Shown: positions 23,888-34,152 of the stretch, one piece after another
How the letters are laid out: the number at the start of each line of letters is the position of its first letter
How positions within the stretch are numbered: position 1 is the first letter of the stretch
NCBI GenBank assembly: GCA_958296065.1
Contig: CATQHX010000005.1
Location: 1 to 64,000 of the forward strand
Origin: Vicinamibacterales bacterium
GTDB taxonomy: Bacteria; Acidobacteriota; Vicinamibacteria; Vicinamibacterales; UBA8438
Reading direction: 5' to 3'
Length of the DNA stretch: 64,000 nucleotides
Translations under genes and position numbers: made by a program
The notes under the pieces: generated by a model
Database searches by the model: none
Told to the model about the DNA's origin: nothing
What the model saw: the letters and a program-made list of their open reading frames with translations, nothing else

Positions 23888-25429
23888 CTACGGCTGCACC
23901 GTCATCGCGTTGATCACGACCGGCGTCACCGGCACGTTCCCGTGCGCGCCCTGCGCGGTCGTCTGGATCCCGGCAATGGCGTCGACCACATCCATCCCGT
24001 CGGTCACCTCGCCGAAGACCGCGTAGCCGTACTCGTCCGGGGCCGTGCTGCGGTGATCGAGGCCGCGGCCCCCGTTGTTCGCGTGATTGATGAAGAACTG
24101 CGACGTCGCGCTGTGCACGGCTGCGGTGCGCGCCATCGCAATCGTGCCGCGCCGGTTGCCGAGGCCGTTGGTCGCCTCGTTGGTGATCGCCTCGCGGGTG
24201 ATCTTCGGAACCAGGTTGGTCCCCATCCCGCCGCCCTGGATCATGAAGTTCTCGATGACCCGGTGGAAGACGGTGTCCTCGTAGAAGCCGGCGTAGGCGT
24301 ACTGCAGGAAGTTGTTGACCGAGATCGGCGCCTGGTCCGCGAAGAGCTCCATCGTGACGTTGCCCATCGTGGTCTCCATGACCACCACCGGGTTGCCCGG
24401 AATCACGCCGGCGGTCGCCAGATCGATCCGGTAGACGCCGGTGCTCGCGGTCATGTAGAGCGTGCGCCCGTCGCCGCCCCAGGCGACGTTGGCCGTCACC
24501 TCGGGCATCAGGATCGTCCCCAGGTGGACGCCGTCCGGACCGAACACCCAGACGCCGCCCGGCCCGGTGGCGAAGACGTTCCCGCGCAGATCCACCTTCA
24601 TGCCGTCGGCGGCCCCGGCCGCGGTCTGGTCGTTGACGTCGTAGAAGACCCGCCCGTTGGAGGCGCCGTCCTCGTCGAGGTCGTAGGCCATCCACACCTT
24701 CTGGTTCTCGTCCGAGTTGGCGACGTAGAGAGTCGACTCGTCGGGCGACAGCGCGATGCCGTTCGGACGCGTCTGGTCGCCCACGAGCAGTTGCAGCTCG
24801 CCGTCCGGACGCAGGCGGTAGATGCCGTTGTGGTCCAGCTCGCGCAGCGGCGACTCCTCGAGCCCCTCCAGGCCGTACGGCGGATCCGTGAAGTAGAGCG
24901 ACCCGTCGGATCCGAACACGGCGTCGTTCGGGCTGTTCAGGCGGCCGCCCTCGTAGCTGTCGACCAGCACCGTGCGGGACCCATCCTCTTCGATCCGCGA
25001 GATGCGGCGGTTGCCGTGCTCGCAGACGATCAGCCGGCCCTCGCTATCGAAGGTCAATCCGTTGGACGCGATCGACCGGAGCCCCTCGCGGTCGCCCTCG
25101 AACACCGGATCGATGAACGGACTGGCGCCGTCCGCCGCGGTCCACTGGTGGATGGCGTTGGCCCGCACGTCCGAGAAGAGCAGCCGCTGCTCGCCGCGGA
25201 TCCAGACCGGCCCCTCCGTGAAGGTGTAGCCCTCGGCAACCTTCTCGATGGTGGCGCCGGGGGGGATCAGCGAATCGAGCCGCCTGTCGATCCTGAGAAT
25301 CGATCCCTCGCCGGCCGGTTCCCCGACCGGACCGATATCCTCTTCCTCCGGAGGCGCTTCCGGCGCTCCTCCGCACGCCATGGTCCAGGCGACGAGCACG
25401 GCCACGAGCACGCTGGTTGGCTTCATCAT
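23888..25429 (-). CDS. SMP-30/gluconolactonase-like propeller fused to cyclophilin, lipoprotein, 513 aa
   Basis: The first part is a six-bladed propeller of the SMP-30/gluconolactonase family: GYTFTEGPVWI, SNGLTFDSEGRLIVCEHGNR, LNSPNDAVFGSDGSLYFTDP, TRPNGIALSPDESTLYVANS. From about residue 350 the frame continues without break into a full cyclophilin prolyl isomerase: ETTMGNVTMELF, FHRVIENFMIQGGG with the catalytic Arg, SQFFINHANN, and YAVFGEVTDGMDVVD. A lipobox (TMAC) near residue 19 anchors it. The start at Met 25429 is set by GAGG. I know both families as separate proteins; this fusion is unusual. It is last in a minus-strand operon with a cyclase and a serine hydrolase. Confidence 0.88.
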   Translation of the reverse strand: MMKPTSVLVAVLVAWTMACGGAPEAPPEEEDIGPVGEPAGEGSILRIDRRLDSLIPPGATIEKVAEGYTFTEGPVWIRGEQRLLFSDVRANAIHQWTAADGASPFIDPVFEGDREGLRSIASNGLTFDSEGRLIVCEHGNRRISRIEEDGSRTVLVDSYEGGRLNSPNDAVFGSDGSLYFTDPPYGLEGLEESPLRELDHNGIYRLRPDGELQLLVGDQTRPNGIALSPDESTLYVANSDENQKVWMAYDLDEDGASNGRVFYDVNDQTAAGAADGMKVDLRGNVFATGPGGVWVFGPDGVHLGTILMPEVTANVAWGGDGRTLYMTASTGVYRIDLATAGVIPGNPVVVMETTMGNVTMELFADQAPISVNNFLQYAYAGFYEDTVFHRVIENFMIQGGGMGTNLVPKITREAITNEATNGLGNRRGTIAMARTAAVHSATSQFFINHANNGGRGLDHRSTAPDEYGYAVFGEVTDGMDVVDAIAGIQTTAQGAHGNVPVTPVVINAMTVQP

Positions 25430-25462
25430 GTCGTTCCTCACTTCGGTAGTCCTGTCTGCGTG

Positions 25463-26470
25463 TCAGAAGATCGCGATCGGGTTCACCGGCGAGGCGGTCC
25501 CGTTCGGGATCGGCAAGGGTGCGATGTTCAGCATGAACTCCCAGCGGTTCCGCTCGGCCGCCGCCTCGGCCAGATCGTCGAAGTCCGCGCGATCGAGGAG
25601 ATGCACCCCCAGCATCGTCAGCGCGAAGTCGTGCAACGCCAGCCGCGGCAGGTCGCCAGGCGGCTGCGGCATGTAACCCGGCGTCTCCCATCCGATGAGC
25701 GCCACGTCCCGCTCCCGCAGCCACGGGATCACCGTGTTGTCGAGGCCCGCCGCCTCGGCCCCGGTGTCGAAGCTGCCGATGTCGTCCTGGCGTACCCAAC
25801 GACCCCAGCGCAACAGGAACGCGTCGCCCGACCCGACCCTCACGCCCGACTGCGCCTCCCAGGCCTCGAGGTCCGCCACCGTGATCCGCTGGCCCGGCTC
25901 AAGATACCGGACGCCCTTCAGGCGCGCGATGTCGTACAGGACTCCGCGCGTGACGATGCCGTGCCGCATCGTCAGTATGGCGTTCTTCGTCGCACCCTCC
26001 TCCATCGTCACCGTCTCGGCGATCGGATAGCCGTTCCACATCTTCCCGTCGAAGAAGCGGTGCGCGAAGCCGTCGATGTGGGTCGTGCCCGCGCCGTGGA
26101 TGCACGGATAGTTGAGCGTGTCGCTGGCGCCCCCCGGCGAGGCGGTCACCATCCTCCACTCGATGGGACACGGGTTGTCGAGGGTCCGCTCGCGGTTGGC
26201 GATCGACGCGAGCGACACCGTGAACCCCTCCGTCACCAGATCCGCGGCGGCCCGCCGCTTCTCCGGCGTGATCAGGTTCAGCGCCCCCATCTCGTCGTTC
26301 GGTCCCCAGCGCCCCCAGTTGGAGAGCTCGTCGAACCAGGCGTCGTACTGCGCCCGGCTCACGATCGGCAGCTCGCCGCTCTGCCCCATCACGGCCGGCC
26401 CGCCGAAGCCGACGACGAGGAGCGTAACCAGGGCGCTCCCGACTACCATACGTGCGTTCCGCGTCGTCAT
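25463..26470 (-). CDS. secreted cyclase / kynurenine-formamidase-like hydrolase, 335 aa
   Basis: This metal-dependent hydrolase of the cyclase (KynB-like) superfamily shows the zinc motif as HGAGTTHIDGFAH. The N-terminus has a signal peptide (residues about 9-29). The body begins with the family phrase NWGRWGPNDEMGALNLITPE. GSGDAFLLRWGRW and DVALIGWETPGY are further conserved stretches. GGGAGG precedes the ATG at 26470. It sits 33 bp upstream of the SMP-30/cyclophilin gene, so both exported proteins are likely made together. The true substrate is unknown; many such proteins act on cyclic amides or lactones. Confidence 0.88.
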   Translation of the reverse strand: MTTRNARMVVGSALVTLLVVGFGGPAVMGQSGELPIVSRAQYDAWFDELSNWGRWGPNDEMGALNLITPEKRRAAADLVTEGFTVSLASIANRERTLDNPCPIEWRMVTASPGGASDTLNYPCIHGAGTTHIDGFAHRFFDGKMWNGYPIAETVTMEEGATKNAILTMRHGIVTRGVLYDIARLKGVRYLEPGQRITVADLEAWEAQSGVRVGSGDAFLLRWGRWVRQDDIGSFDTGAEAAGLDNTVIPWLRERDVALIGWETPGYMPQPPGDLPRLALHDFALTMLGVHLLDRADFDDLAEAAAERNRWEFMLNIAPLPIPNGTASPVNPIAIF

Positions 26471-26541
26471 GCGCTGCCTCCCTCTCCTGCTGCGGCCACG
26501 CCCGATCCGTCGCGGACGGGCGCCGAAATACGATTCGAACG

Positions 26542-27612
26542 TCACCCGGCCTCCGCCACCGCCCGCCGGATGGCCGGCACCAGATCGCAGTCGATCAGCT
26601 CGTCCAACTCGCGCCGATGGCTCCCCCGTCCCGCCCCCGGATTCGGCGACGACGTGGCGACGATCACGGCCTCCAGATCGGGAACCACGAAGATGAACTG
26701 GCCCCCGTAGCCCCACGCGTAGTACGTCGAATGGCCGGCGAGGGTGCGCATCCACCAGCCGTACCCGTATTGCCGGCGGCTGAATCGCGATCGCGTGCGC
26801 GGAATCGTCGACTCGCGAATCCACTCGCGCGAGATCACCTGCCGCCCGTCGCTCGTGCCGCCGCGCCGGAAGAGATTGCCGACGGCGAGCATGGCTCGCG
26901 GCGTCAGCGCCATCTCGTTGCCACCCAGGTAGACGCCCTGCGGATCGCGGGTCCAGGCCGGCAGCGTGATGCCGAGGGGCCGCGCCAGGGTGCGCCGCCC
27001 GAACTCCAGGGTGCTCATGCCGGTGGCGCGCGTCAGAATCGCCGACAGCAGGTGGGTGCTGCCGGTGCTGTAGATCATCCGCCCGCCCGGCCTGTCGACC
27101 AGCGGCCGACTGAGCGCGTGCCGCACCCAGTGCCGGCTCTGCACCCAGCGTCCATAGTTGCGGTTCGATGTCGTCTCGAGGCCCGACCGCATGCTGAGCA
27201 GATCCCCGATGGTGATCGACCGCTTGACCGGATCCGCGTCGGCCAGCTCTGCCGGAAAGAAGTCGACGATCGGCTGTTCGACGCCCTCCAGGTAGCCGTG
27301 GTCGATCGCAATCCCGACCAGGATGGCGACTATCGTCTTCGAGGCCGACTTGAGGTTGGCGGAGCGCCGGGCGGACGCCCCGTTGAAATAGTGCTCCTCG
27401 ATCCGATCGCCGCCGACCGAGACCAGGAGGCTGCGCAGGCGCGGCAAGCTCGCCGCCCGTTCGAGAATCCTGGCCCGATGGAAGGCGTCGAGCGCCGGGG
27501 CATCGTTCGCGCCCGCCGGGCGAGACCCCGCGGAGCCGACCAGCCACAGCAGCGCGAACAGCGCCAGACAGCCGCCCCACAAACGCCGCCGCACCCGGGC
27601 CGTGCGCCGCAT
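26542..27612 (-). CDS. serine hydrolase of the beta-lactamase (class C-like) family, 356 aa
   Basis: This is a penicillin-binding-protein-like hydrolase or esterase. The nucleophile motif SASK is near residue 90 (NLKSASKTI), and the second motif position reads YSTGSTHLL, with Ser replacing the usual Asn. YAWGYGGQFIFVVPD supplies the third-motif region. A hydrophobic N-terminal helix (CLALFALLWLVGSAGS) exports or anchors it. It is the first gene of the operon with the cyclase (71 bp gap). Such proteins more often cleave esters or peptides than antibiotics. Confidence 0.87.
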   Translation of the reverse strand: MRRTARVRRRLWGGCLALFALLWLVGSAGSRPAGANDAPALDAFHRARILERAASLPRLRSLLVSVGGDRIEEHYFNGASARRSANLKSASKTIVAILVGIAIDHGYLEGVEQPIVDFFPAELADADPVKRSITIGDLLSMRSGLETTSNRNYGRWVQSRHWVRHALSRPLVDRPGGRMIYSTGSTHLLSAILTRATGMSTLEFGRRTLARPLGITLPAWTRDPQGVYLGGNEMALTPRAMLAVGNLFRRGGTSDGRQVISREWIRESTIPRTRSRFSRRQYGYGWWMRTLAGHSTYYAWGYGGQFIFVVPDLEAVIVATSSPNPGAGRGSHRRELDELIDCDLVPAIRRAVAEAG

Positions 27613-27844
27613 CGGCCCATTCTATCGGTCAAACCGGCCTCGATGATGCGCGTCGCACCGTAAGGAAGTGGCCTCGCGCTCATCCCCCTGGAAGATGGCC
27701 AGCAGCGTTCCCGCCGCAACGCCGCGCCGGGAGGTTGCGAAGGGAAGACGAACAGGAGGGTCGAGATCGCCTCGGGCGAGGCACTTCGTCGGGAGTTCGC
27801 AGCGCATCGGGGAACGATTGCAGCAACCTGATGTACCGTGCCTC

Positions 27845-28345
27845 ATGGCCGCCACCGCCTCGGCGTCGCCGCTGGTCGTCCTGACCATCTGGACCGCGCT
27901 GGCGCTCTACGCCGCCAGCGAGTACGGCCGGATGCGGCAACTGCCGACAGTCTGGGCGCGGCCGGTCTGGCTGCTGGGCGGGCTCGTCTATCTCGCGCAT
28001 GTGGCTGTGGCCTTCGGCATCCATCACGACTGGAGCCATGCGGCCGCTTACGCCTACACCGCCGCGCGCACCGACGCACTCGTCGGGCTCGACTGGGGCG
28101 GTGGGTTGTGGGTGAACTACGCCTTTACTGTGATCTGGGTCGGGGAAGGACTCTGGTGGCAGCTCGGCGAAGCCCACTACGAAGCGCGTTCCCGCATCTG
28201 GAGCCTGGCCGTTCGCGCAGCCTTCCTGTTCATGATCGCCAACGGCGCAGTGATCTTCGTCGAGGGCCCGCGGCGCCTGCTCGGTGTCGCCGTGCTGGCT
28301 GCACTGGTCTGGATCTGGAGACGCGGTGCGACGACCTCGCGTTGA
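27845..28345 (+). CDS. integral membrane protein, 4 helices, 166 aa
   Basis: Four hydrophobic segments are visible (LVVLTIWTALALYAASEY, WLLGGLVYLAHVAVAFGI, WVNYAFTVIWVGEGLWW, AFLFMIANGAVIFV). Conserved-looking His/Trp residues in loops (HHDWSHAAAY) could bind haem or metal. Homologous short membrane proteins occur in planctomycetes and acidobacteria without known function. No strong ribosome site precedes the ATG. Its neighbours are transcribed away from or towards it, so it is probably monocistronic. Confidence 0.7.
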   Translation: MAATASASPLVVLTIWTALALYAASEYGRMRQLPTVWARPVWLLGGLVYLAHVAVAFGIHHDWSHAAAYAYTAARTDALVGLDWGGGLWVNYAFTVIWVGEGLWWQLGEAHYEARSRIWSLAVRAAFLFMIANGAVIFVEGPRRLLGVAVLAALVWIWRRGATTSR

Positions 28346-28433
28346 AGCGCCGACGGCGCGGGGACGACCGACTGCATCGCCGGCGAGCCGGCTCTCGTTC
28401 CGGGCCCCTACGCGACGCCGAACACCTCGGCGG

Positions 28434-29762
<1,329 letters not shown>

Positions 29763-29849
29763 CGGACTCGGACGGCTCCTGGCGGCGCCCGCCGGGCGGG
29801 GCTCGCAGCGTGGCGCGATTATAGCTGTTGCCCCGAATCGGCCCCACGG

Positions 29850-30329
29850 TCAACCGTCGGCACGTGTGAACGGCCCCGTGAGCGCGAGCAGCAGGAAAGC
29901 AAGCGCGGCGCTCGCGGCAACGGTCACGGCGGGAAGCGTCGCATAACCGCCAATCCCCGCGATCGCCGACACGATCCGCAGATCGGGCAGCCAGGACGCG
30001 ACCGTCGACAGCGCGGACGCCAGCGCGCCGGCGGCGACCGGTGCGCTGGCGGCAATTGCCACCAGCGTCATCACCCGGATCGGCCGCAGAGCCCGTTCGG
30101 CAGCGGCATGGCGAGCCCGGAGCTGCGCCACCCACCAGATGTGCCCGGCGCTTGCCGGCAGCAAGTCGGCCGACCATTGCCGCCGCTCGCGGTCGAGGGC
30201 GGTGGCGACCAGCGCCACGTCACGGCAGACGCGACACTCCGCGGCGTGCGTGCGGAGCGCTTCCGGCCACGCGCCTGCACGAGCCGCGCGCGCGGTGTCC
30301 GACTCGCTTGCGCAGCGCCATCTCATCAT
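29850..30329 (-). CDS. zinc-type anti-sigma factor, membrane-anchored, 159 aa
   Basis: The N-terminus carries the ZAS signature HAAECRVC (HxxxCxxC), which binds zinc and the sigma factor. Two hydrophobic segments follow (VMTLVAIAASAPVAAGALAS and PAVTVAASAALAFLLLALTG). It overlaps the ECF sigma gene by 4 bp (ATGA), the classic arrangement for an anti-sigma partner. The signal that releases the sigma factor is unknown. Confidence 0.85.
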   Translation of the reverse strand: MMRWRCASESDTARAARAGAWPEALRTHAAECRVCRDVALVATALDRERRQWSADLLPASAGHIWWVAQLRARHAAAERALRPIRVMTLVAIAASAPVAAGALASALSTVASWLPDLRIVSAIAGIGGYATLPAVTVAASAALAFLLLALTGPFTRADG

Positions 30330-30907
30330 GACGACCTCCCGTCGACGGCTCCGCCGGGTGCGAACCCGCGGGCGCGGAGCTCCCGCGCCATCCGGCGTCT
30401 GGCGCGGAACAGTAACGGCCGGATGCTCAGTCTACTCAAGCCGAGGACCTCCGCAATCTCGCGATGCTGCATCCCCTCGACGTAGGCCAGCCACAGCAAC
30501 GCCCGCTGACGCGGCGTCAGGACATCCAGCACTGCCCCGACATCGCCGCGCAGGTGGAGCCGGCGCTCGCTGTCCCGGTCGGCCGGCTCGTGCGTCTCGT
30601 CCAGGGATCCACCGTCCCAGCGCGCTCGCCGGAAGTGGTCGCGGTAGAGGTTGGTGGCGACCCTGAACAGGTACCGCCGGAGTCTATCGGCATCCGTTGG
30701 CGGCGCCGCGGCAGTCAGCACGCGGCAGTACGCTTCCTGGGCCAGGTCGTCGGCCAGAGCGACGTTCCGCGACAGCCGCGTCAGGTAGCCCCGCAAGGGA
30801 CGGACGGTTGCGTCGTAGAACCGCGCGAACTCGCCCTCGTCCATCGCGAAGCATTCCTCTGCCGCGGCCCGGGCCGGGATGGTCGCCGCCACCGCATGGT
30901 TGTGCAT
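30326..30907 (-). CDS. ECF-type RNA polymerase sigma factor, 193 aa
   Basis: Region 2 (FARFYDATVRPLRGYLTRLS, then DLAQEAYCRVL) recognises the -10 element. Region 4 (LTPRQRALLWLAYVEGMQHR, then VLGLSRLSIRPLLFRARRRM) holds the helix-turn-helix for the -35. Spacing and length are normal. A shorter start at MDEGEF (about residue 22) is possible and would remove an untypical Ala-rich leader. The gene sits 3 bp after a small membrane gene and overlaps the anti-sigma gene. ECF operons usually autoregulate, but no promoter motif could be identified. Confidence 0.92.
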   Translation of the reverse strand: MHNHAVAATIPARAAAEECFAMDEGEFARFYDATVRPLRGYLTRLSRNVALADDLAQEAYCRVLTAAAPPTDADRLRRYLFRVATNLYRDHFRRARWDGGSLDETHEPADRDSERRLHLRGDVGAVLDVLTPRQRALLWLAYVEGMQHREIAEVLGLSRLSIRPLLFRARRRMARELRARGFAPGGAVDGRSS

Positions 30908-30910
30908 GGC

Positions 30911-31399
30911 TCACCTGACCGGCTCCACCGGCACGTGGGAAGCGGAGGCCGCCGGGGCCTCGATGAGACCCCAGGACTTCGACAACCGGTAGGACGCGCC
31001 GGCCGCGACAAGAAACCCTGCGCCGAGCGCCAGCAGGATGACCGCACCCCGGACGAGCTCCTCGTCGGGAATCACGACACTGAGGATGACGAGCCCGACG
31101 CCCAGACAGGAGAGCACGGCACCGGCGGTGATCGCGGCGAGAATGCGCCGGTACGGGTTGGCTCGCTCCGCCGGCATCGAAATCGAATCGAGCAGCTTCC
31201 GTCCGGACTCCGATTCCAGGTAGGCCATCGCCTCCTGGCTGGTGCCCAGCTTGTCGATCAGCCGCCGCACCGTCTCCGCCTGCAGCTCCCCCGTGCGACT
31301 CCGTTCCCGGACGCGAATCCAGGCGATGAACCCGATCAGCAAGAGCAGCGACATCAAGAAGAACATGGAACCGATCAAGCCGACAATTGATTCATCCAT
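30911..31399 (-). CDS. membrane protein, first gene of the ECF operon, 162 aa
   Basis: Three membrane segments are visible: LIGSMFFLMSLLLLIGFIAWI, AITAGAVLSCLGVGLVILSV and GAVILLALGAGFLVAAGASY. A cytoplasmic helical stretch of about 50 residues (TVRRLIDKLGTSQEAMAYLE) lies between the first two. Small proteins of this layout occur beside ECF sigma genes in acidobacteria but have no known role. The 3-bp gap to the sigma gene implies co-expression, perhaps as part of the sensing device. Confidence 0.72.
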   Translation of the reverse strand: MDESIVGLIGSMFFLMSLLLLIGFIAWIRVRERSRTGELQAETVRRLIDKLGTSQEAMAYLESESGRKLLDSISMPAERANPYRRILAAITAGAVLSCLGVGLVILSVVIPDEELVRGAVILLALGAGFLVAAGASYRLSKSWGLIEAPAASASHVPVEPVR

Positions 31400-31547
31400 C
31401 GGTCCTCCCCTGGCGCGCGGCCGGCACGATATGTGCGCTGTCTCCCGCCCGCCTCTGATCCCGGGACGAACCAGCGGACCGATCGGTTAGCAGTGAATCG
31501 GGCAGCGCCGAGCTGGCCGCGGGGGGACGCGGGCGCCGGCGCCGCGA

Positions 31548-32918
31548 TCACCGCGTTGAATCGGCGGCGATGCAGTAGAGGTACTGCCGGCCCCGCAGGT
31601 AGATCTCTCCCCCGACAACGGCCGGCGAGGCGTCGAAGCCGTCGTCGAGGCGGTTCATCGACAGCATCTCGTACTCCGGACCGGCCTTCGCGACCAGCGT
31701 GACCCCGTCGCGGCTCGTGACGTACAGGCGGCCGGCGGCGATGACCGGCGAGGCGTAGACGTCGCGTATGCCGGACAGCCGCACCGGACCGTACAGGTTC
31801 TGCCCGGTCTCGGCGTCGTAGGCCGAGAGCACGCCGGAGTTGCTCTTGGTGAAGTACAGGATGCCATCGTGCACCACGGGAGACGGAACGTAGGGCGTGT
31901 CACGGTCCAGCGACCAGACGACGGCCCCGCCGCGCGAGATGTTCCCCCGTGCCACCGAAAGGTCGACAGCATAGAGCCGGTTGCCGCGATATCCGCTCAT
32001 CAGGTAGGCGATCCCCCCGGCGGCCACCGGTGACGGAATGGCGTTCGTCGTCACTCCTTCGCCCTCCCAGAGGAGCTCGCCGGTCTCGAAGTCGTAGCCG
32101 CGGACGCCGTCGGTCGCGCTGGTGACCACCTGTGTTCGGCCGGCGTGCTCCACGACGAGCGGCGTGGACCAGGAGGTGCTCTCGTCCCGATCGGTGCGCC
32201 ACAACTCCGCTCCGGTGCGCTTGTCGAGCGCGGTGATGAACGACTGCCCCTCGTGGTCCCAGACGACGACGATCGCGTGGTCGTGCAGCGCCGGCGACGC
32301 CCCTTCACCGAAGCCCATGCGGATTCGCATGTCGCCGAAGTCGCGCTCCCATAGCGGAGTGCCGTCCATGTCGTAGCAATAGAGGCCGCGCGACCCGAAG
32401 AAGGCGCAGAGCACCTCGCCGTCGGTCACCGCGGATCCCGACGCCCAGCTTCCCGTGTTGTGGCGGCCCTCGTGCGGTTGCTCGGTCACCGCGGTCCGTT
32501 CCCAGACCACGGAACCGTCGCGGCGGTCGAGGGCCACGACCAGGAAGTTCAGCAGGTCGCCGGAGCGCACCGTACCCATGAAGCGGCGCCGGAGACGGGA
32601 GAAGAACCCGTTGCCCGAATCGTCGCCGGGTCCGGCGGGAATCACCGTCAGGACGAACACATGGTCCCCCCAGACGATGGGCGACGCCTGCCCGAACCCG
32701 GGAATCTCGGTCTTCCAGCGGACATTCTCGGTCTCGCTCCAGCTCGAGGGCGGATCGCCGGCCGGCGCGGTGCCGGTCGCGAGCGGGCCGCGCCACTGAG
32801 GCCAGCCCGCCTCGGCGGCGGGCACGTCGGACTGGGCCGCCGCGGGCACGGCGGCAATCGCCACCAGCGCCAGCGGCGCAACAACCCGCAAAGGGAAGAG
32901 AAGGGTCTGTTTCAGCAT
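31548..32918 (-). CDS. secreted PQQ-like beta-propeller protein, 456 aa
   Basis: A signal peptide (VAPLALVAIAAVPAAAQ) is followed by WPQWRGPLATG, the usual opening of PQQ-like propellers. Blade repeats follow, such as ALDRRDGSVVWER, ALDKRTGAELWRTD, YDFETGELLWEGEG and AYDAETGQNLYGPV. There is no sign of the catalytic PQQ-binding residues of true dehydrogenases. These proteins are common in planctomycetes and acidobacteria and may be scaffolds or degraded quinoproteins. It is probably monocistronic. Confidence 0.87.
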   Translation of the reverse strand: MLKQTLLFPLRVVAPLALVAIAAVPAAAQSDVPAAEAGWPQWRGPLATGTAPAGDPPSSWSETENVRWKTEIPGFGQASPIVWGDHVFVLTVIPAGPGDDSGNGFFSRLRRRFMGTVRSGDLLNFLVVALDRRDGSVVWERTAVTEQPHEGRHNTGSWASGSAVTDGEVLCAFFGSRGLYCYDMDGTPLWERDFGDMRIRMGFGEGASPALHDHAIVVVWDHEGQSFITALDKRTGAELWRTDRDESTSWSTPLVVEHAGRTQVVTSATDGVRGYDFETGELLWEGEGVTTNAIPSPVAAGGIAYLMSGYRGNRLYAVDLSVARGNISRGGAVVWSLDRDTPYVPSPVVHDGILYFTKSNSGVLSAYDAETGQNLYGPVRLSGIRDVYASPVIAAGRLYVTSRDGVTLVAKAGPEYEMLSMNRLDDGFDASPAVVGGEIYLRGRQYLYCIAADSTR

Positions 32919-33069
32919 GGTTCACAGCCTCGCGAGACGTTGAGGATCATCGAGGAGTACAGCACCACGGCACACCAGCCGGCCCGCGTCGGGCGATGCG
33001 GGCACTCACTCCCCGCACGACCGACGAGACCGGAACCATCTCATGATAGTGGGATAAGATCCGCCCAAC

Positions 33070-33522
33070 ATGATTATCAACACTTCGCCGCCGTCCGTCC
33101 TCATCCTGGTCGCCCTGCTCGTCGTCGGCTTCGCGGCCGCGGCCAGCGCACAGCGCGCCATCCCCGCACCGTCCGACGTCGCCGCGCCGCCGGACGACGC
33201 CGAGAGCACCTCGTCCGGCCTTGCGTCGAAGGTCATCGAGGCGGGCTCAGGGACGACGAATCCCGGACCGACGTCGAACGTCACCGTCCACTACACCGGT
33301 TGGCTCACCAACGGCCAGATGTTCGACAGCTCGCTGGTGCGCGGGGCGCCTGCGACGTTCCCGCTCAACCGCGTGATCGCGGGTTGGACCGAGGGCGTGC
33401 AGTTGATGGTGACCGGCGAGAAGCGGCGCTTCTGGATCCCCCAGAACCTGGCTTACGGCGGCCGCCCCGGCTTCCCGGCGGGCATGCTCGTCTTCGACGT
33501 CGAGCTCATCTCCATCCAGTGA
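33070..33522 (+). CDS. secreted FKBP-type prolyl isomerase, 150 aa
   Basis: A signal peptide (ILVALLVVGFAAAASAQ) precedes a single FKBP domain: TVHYTGWLTNGQMFDSS, FPLNRVIAGWTEGVQLM, GEKRRFWIPQNLAYGG, LVFDVELISI. The aromatic pocket is intact (Y, F, W in the expected places). It would act on periplasmic proteins. A TAAGAT -10-like box ends only 9 bp before the ATG and there is no ribosome site, so the mRNA may be nearly leaderless. The c-type cytochrome gene follows after 19 bp. Confidence 0.92.
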   Translation: MIINTSPPSVLILVALLVVGFAAAASAQRAIPAPSDVAAPPDDAESTSSGLASKVIEAGSGTTNPGPTSNVTVHYTGWLTNGQMFDSSLVRGAPATFPLNRVIAGWTEGVQLMVTGEKRRFWIPQNLAYGGRPGFPAGMLVFDVELISIQ

Positions 33523-33541
33523 CGAACCAAGGAGGACTGTC

Positions 33542-33982
33542 ATGCCCCTGACAAGGAAAGCTGCGGCTTTCGGCGCCGCGCTGATCGTCGCCTTCGGCGT
33601 CACCCCGGCGACCGCGCAGGAAGCGGTCACCGCGGACGACTACGAAGCCGCGATGCAGGAGTTGCGCTATCTCGCGACGGACACGTCGCTGCACATCGAC
33701 GCGAGCTACTGGGGCGACGTCGGCGAGGACAGCGACAAGATCCGGGCCGAGCTGGCCAAGGTGGAGGCCTTCTGGACGGCGCAGGAGCAGCCCCAGGCGG
33801 TCGAGTTCGCGACGCAGGCCATCGCGGCGGCGCGGTCGATCGGCCGCGCGTCCGGCTCGCAGGATCGCAACGCAGCCACCGCCGCGCTGACCGAGTTGCG
33901 CGGCGTCTGCCAGTCGTGCCACGCCGAGTTCCGCGAGGAGACCGACGACGGCTTCCGCATCAAGCCGAGCGCCCTCCAATAG
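33542..33982 (+). CDS. cytochrome c class II (c'-like), 146 aa
   Basis: A signal peptide ends at TPATAQ. The mature part is a four-helix bundle with the haem motif close to the C-terminus, C123-QS-C126-H127, the reversed arrangement typical of cytochrome c'. The stretch ALTELRGVCQSCHAEFRE is standard. AAGGAGG lies before the ATG. It probably binds NO or carries electrons in the periplasm. Followed by a strong terminator at 34034. Confidence 0.9.
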   Translation: MPLTRKAAAFGAALIVAFGVTPATAQEAVTADDYEAAMQELRYLATDTSLHIDASYWGDVGEDSDKIRAELAKVEAFWTAQEQPQAVEFATQAIAAARSIGRASGSQDRNAATAALTELRGVCQSCHAEFREETDDGFRIKPSALQ

Positions 33983-34033
33983 AACCCGCTCCGACAGCCG
34001 GCGGGAGCCGGCTCCCTGCACACGACAATAAAG

Positions 34034-34070
34034 AAGGCCGGCCCGGGCGAGGTTGCCCGGGCCGGCCTTT
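34034..34070. terminator. strong bidirectional terminator, 15-bp perfect stem
   Basis: AAGGCCGGCCCGGGC (34034-34048) and GCCCGGGCCGGCCTT (34055-34069) pair perfectly around a 6-nt loop, with A-run and T-run flanks. It lies between the convergent cytochrome and NHL genes and can serve both. Confidence 0.92.
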
Positions 34071-34152
34071 CGCTTGTCCACCGTCGCGCCGGACGCGTGC
34101 GACGGTCGGGTCTCGCACCGGCGAAACCCCGGACGCGACCGTCCGGTCGCGC

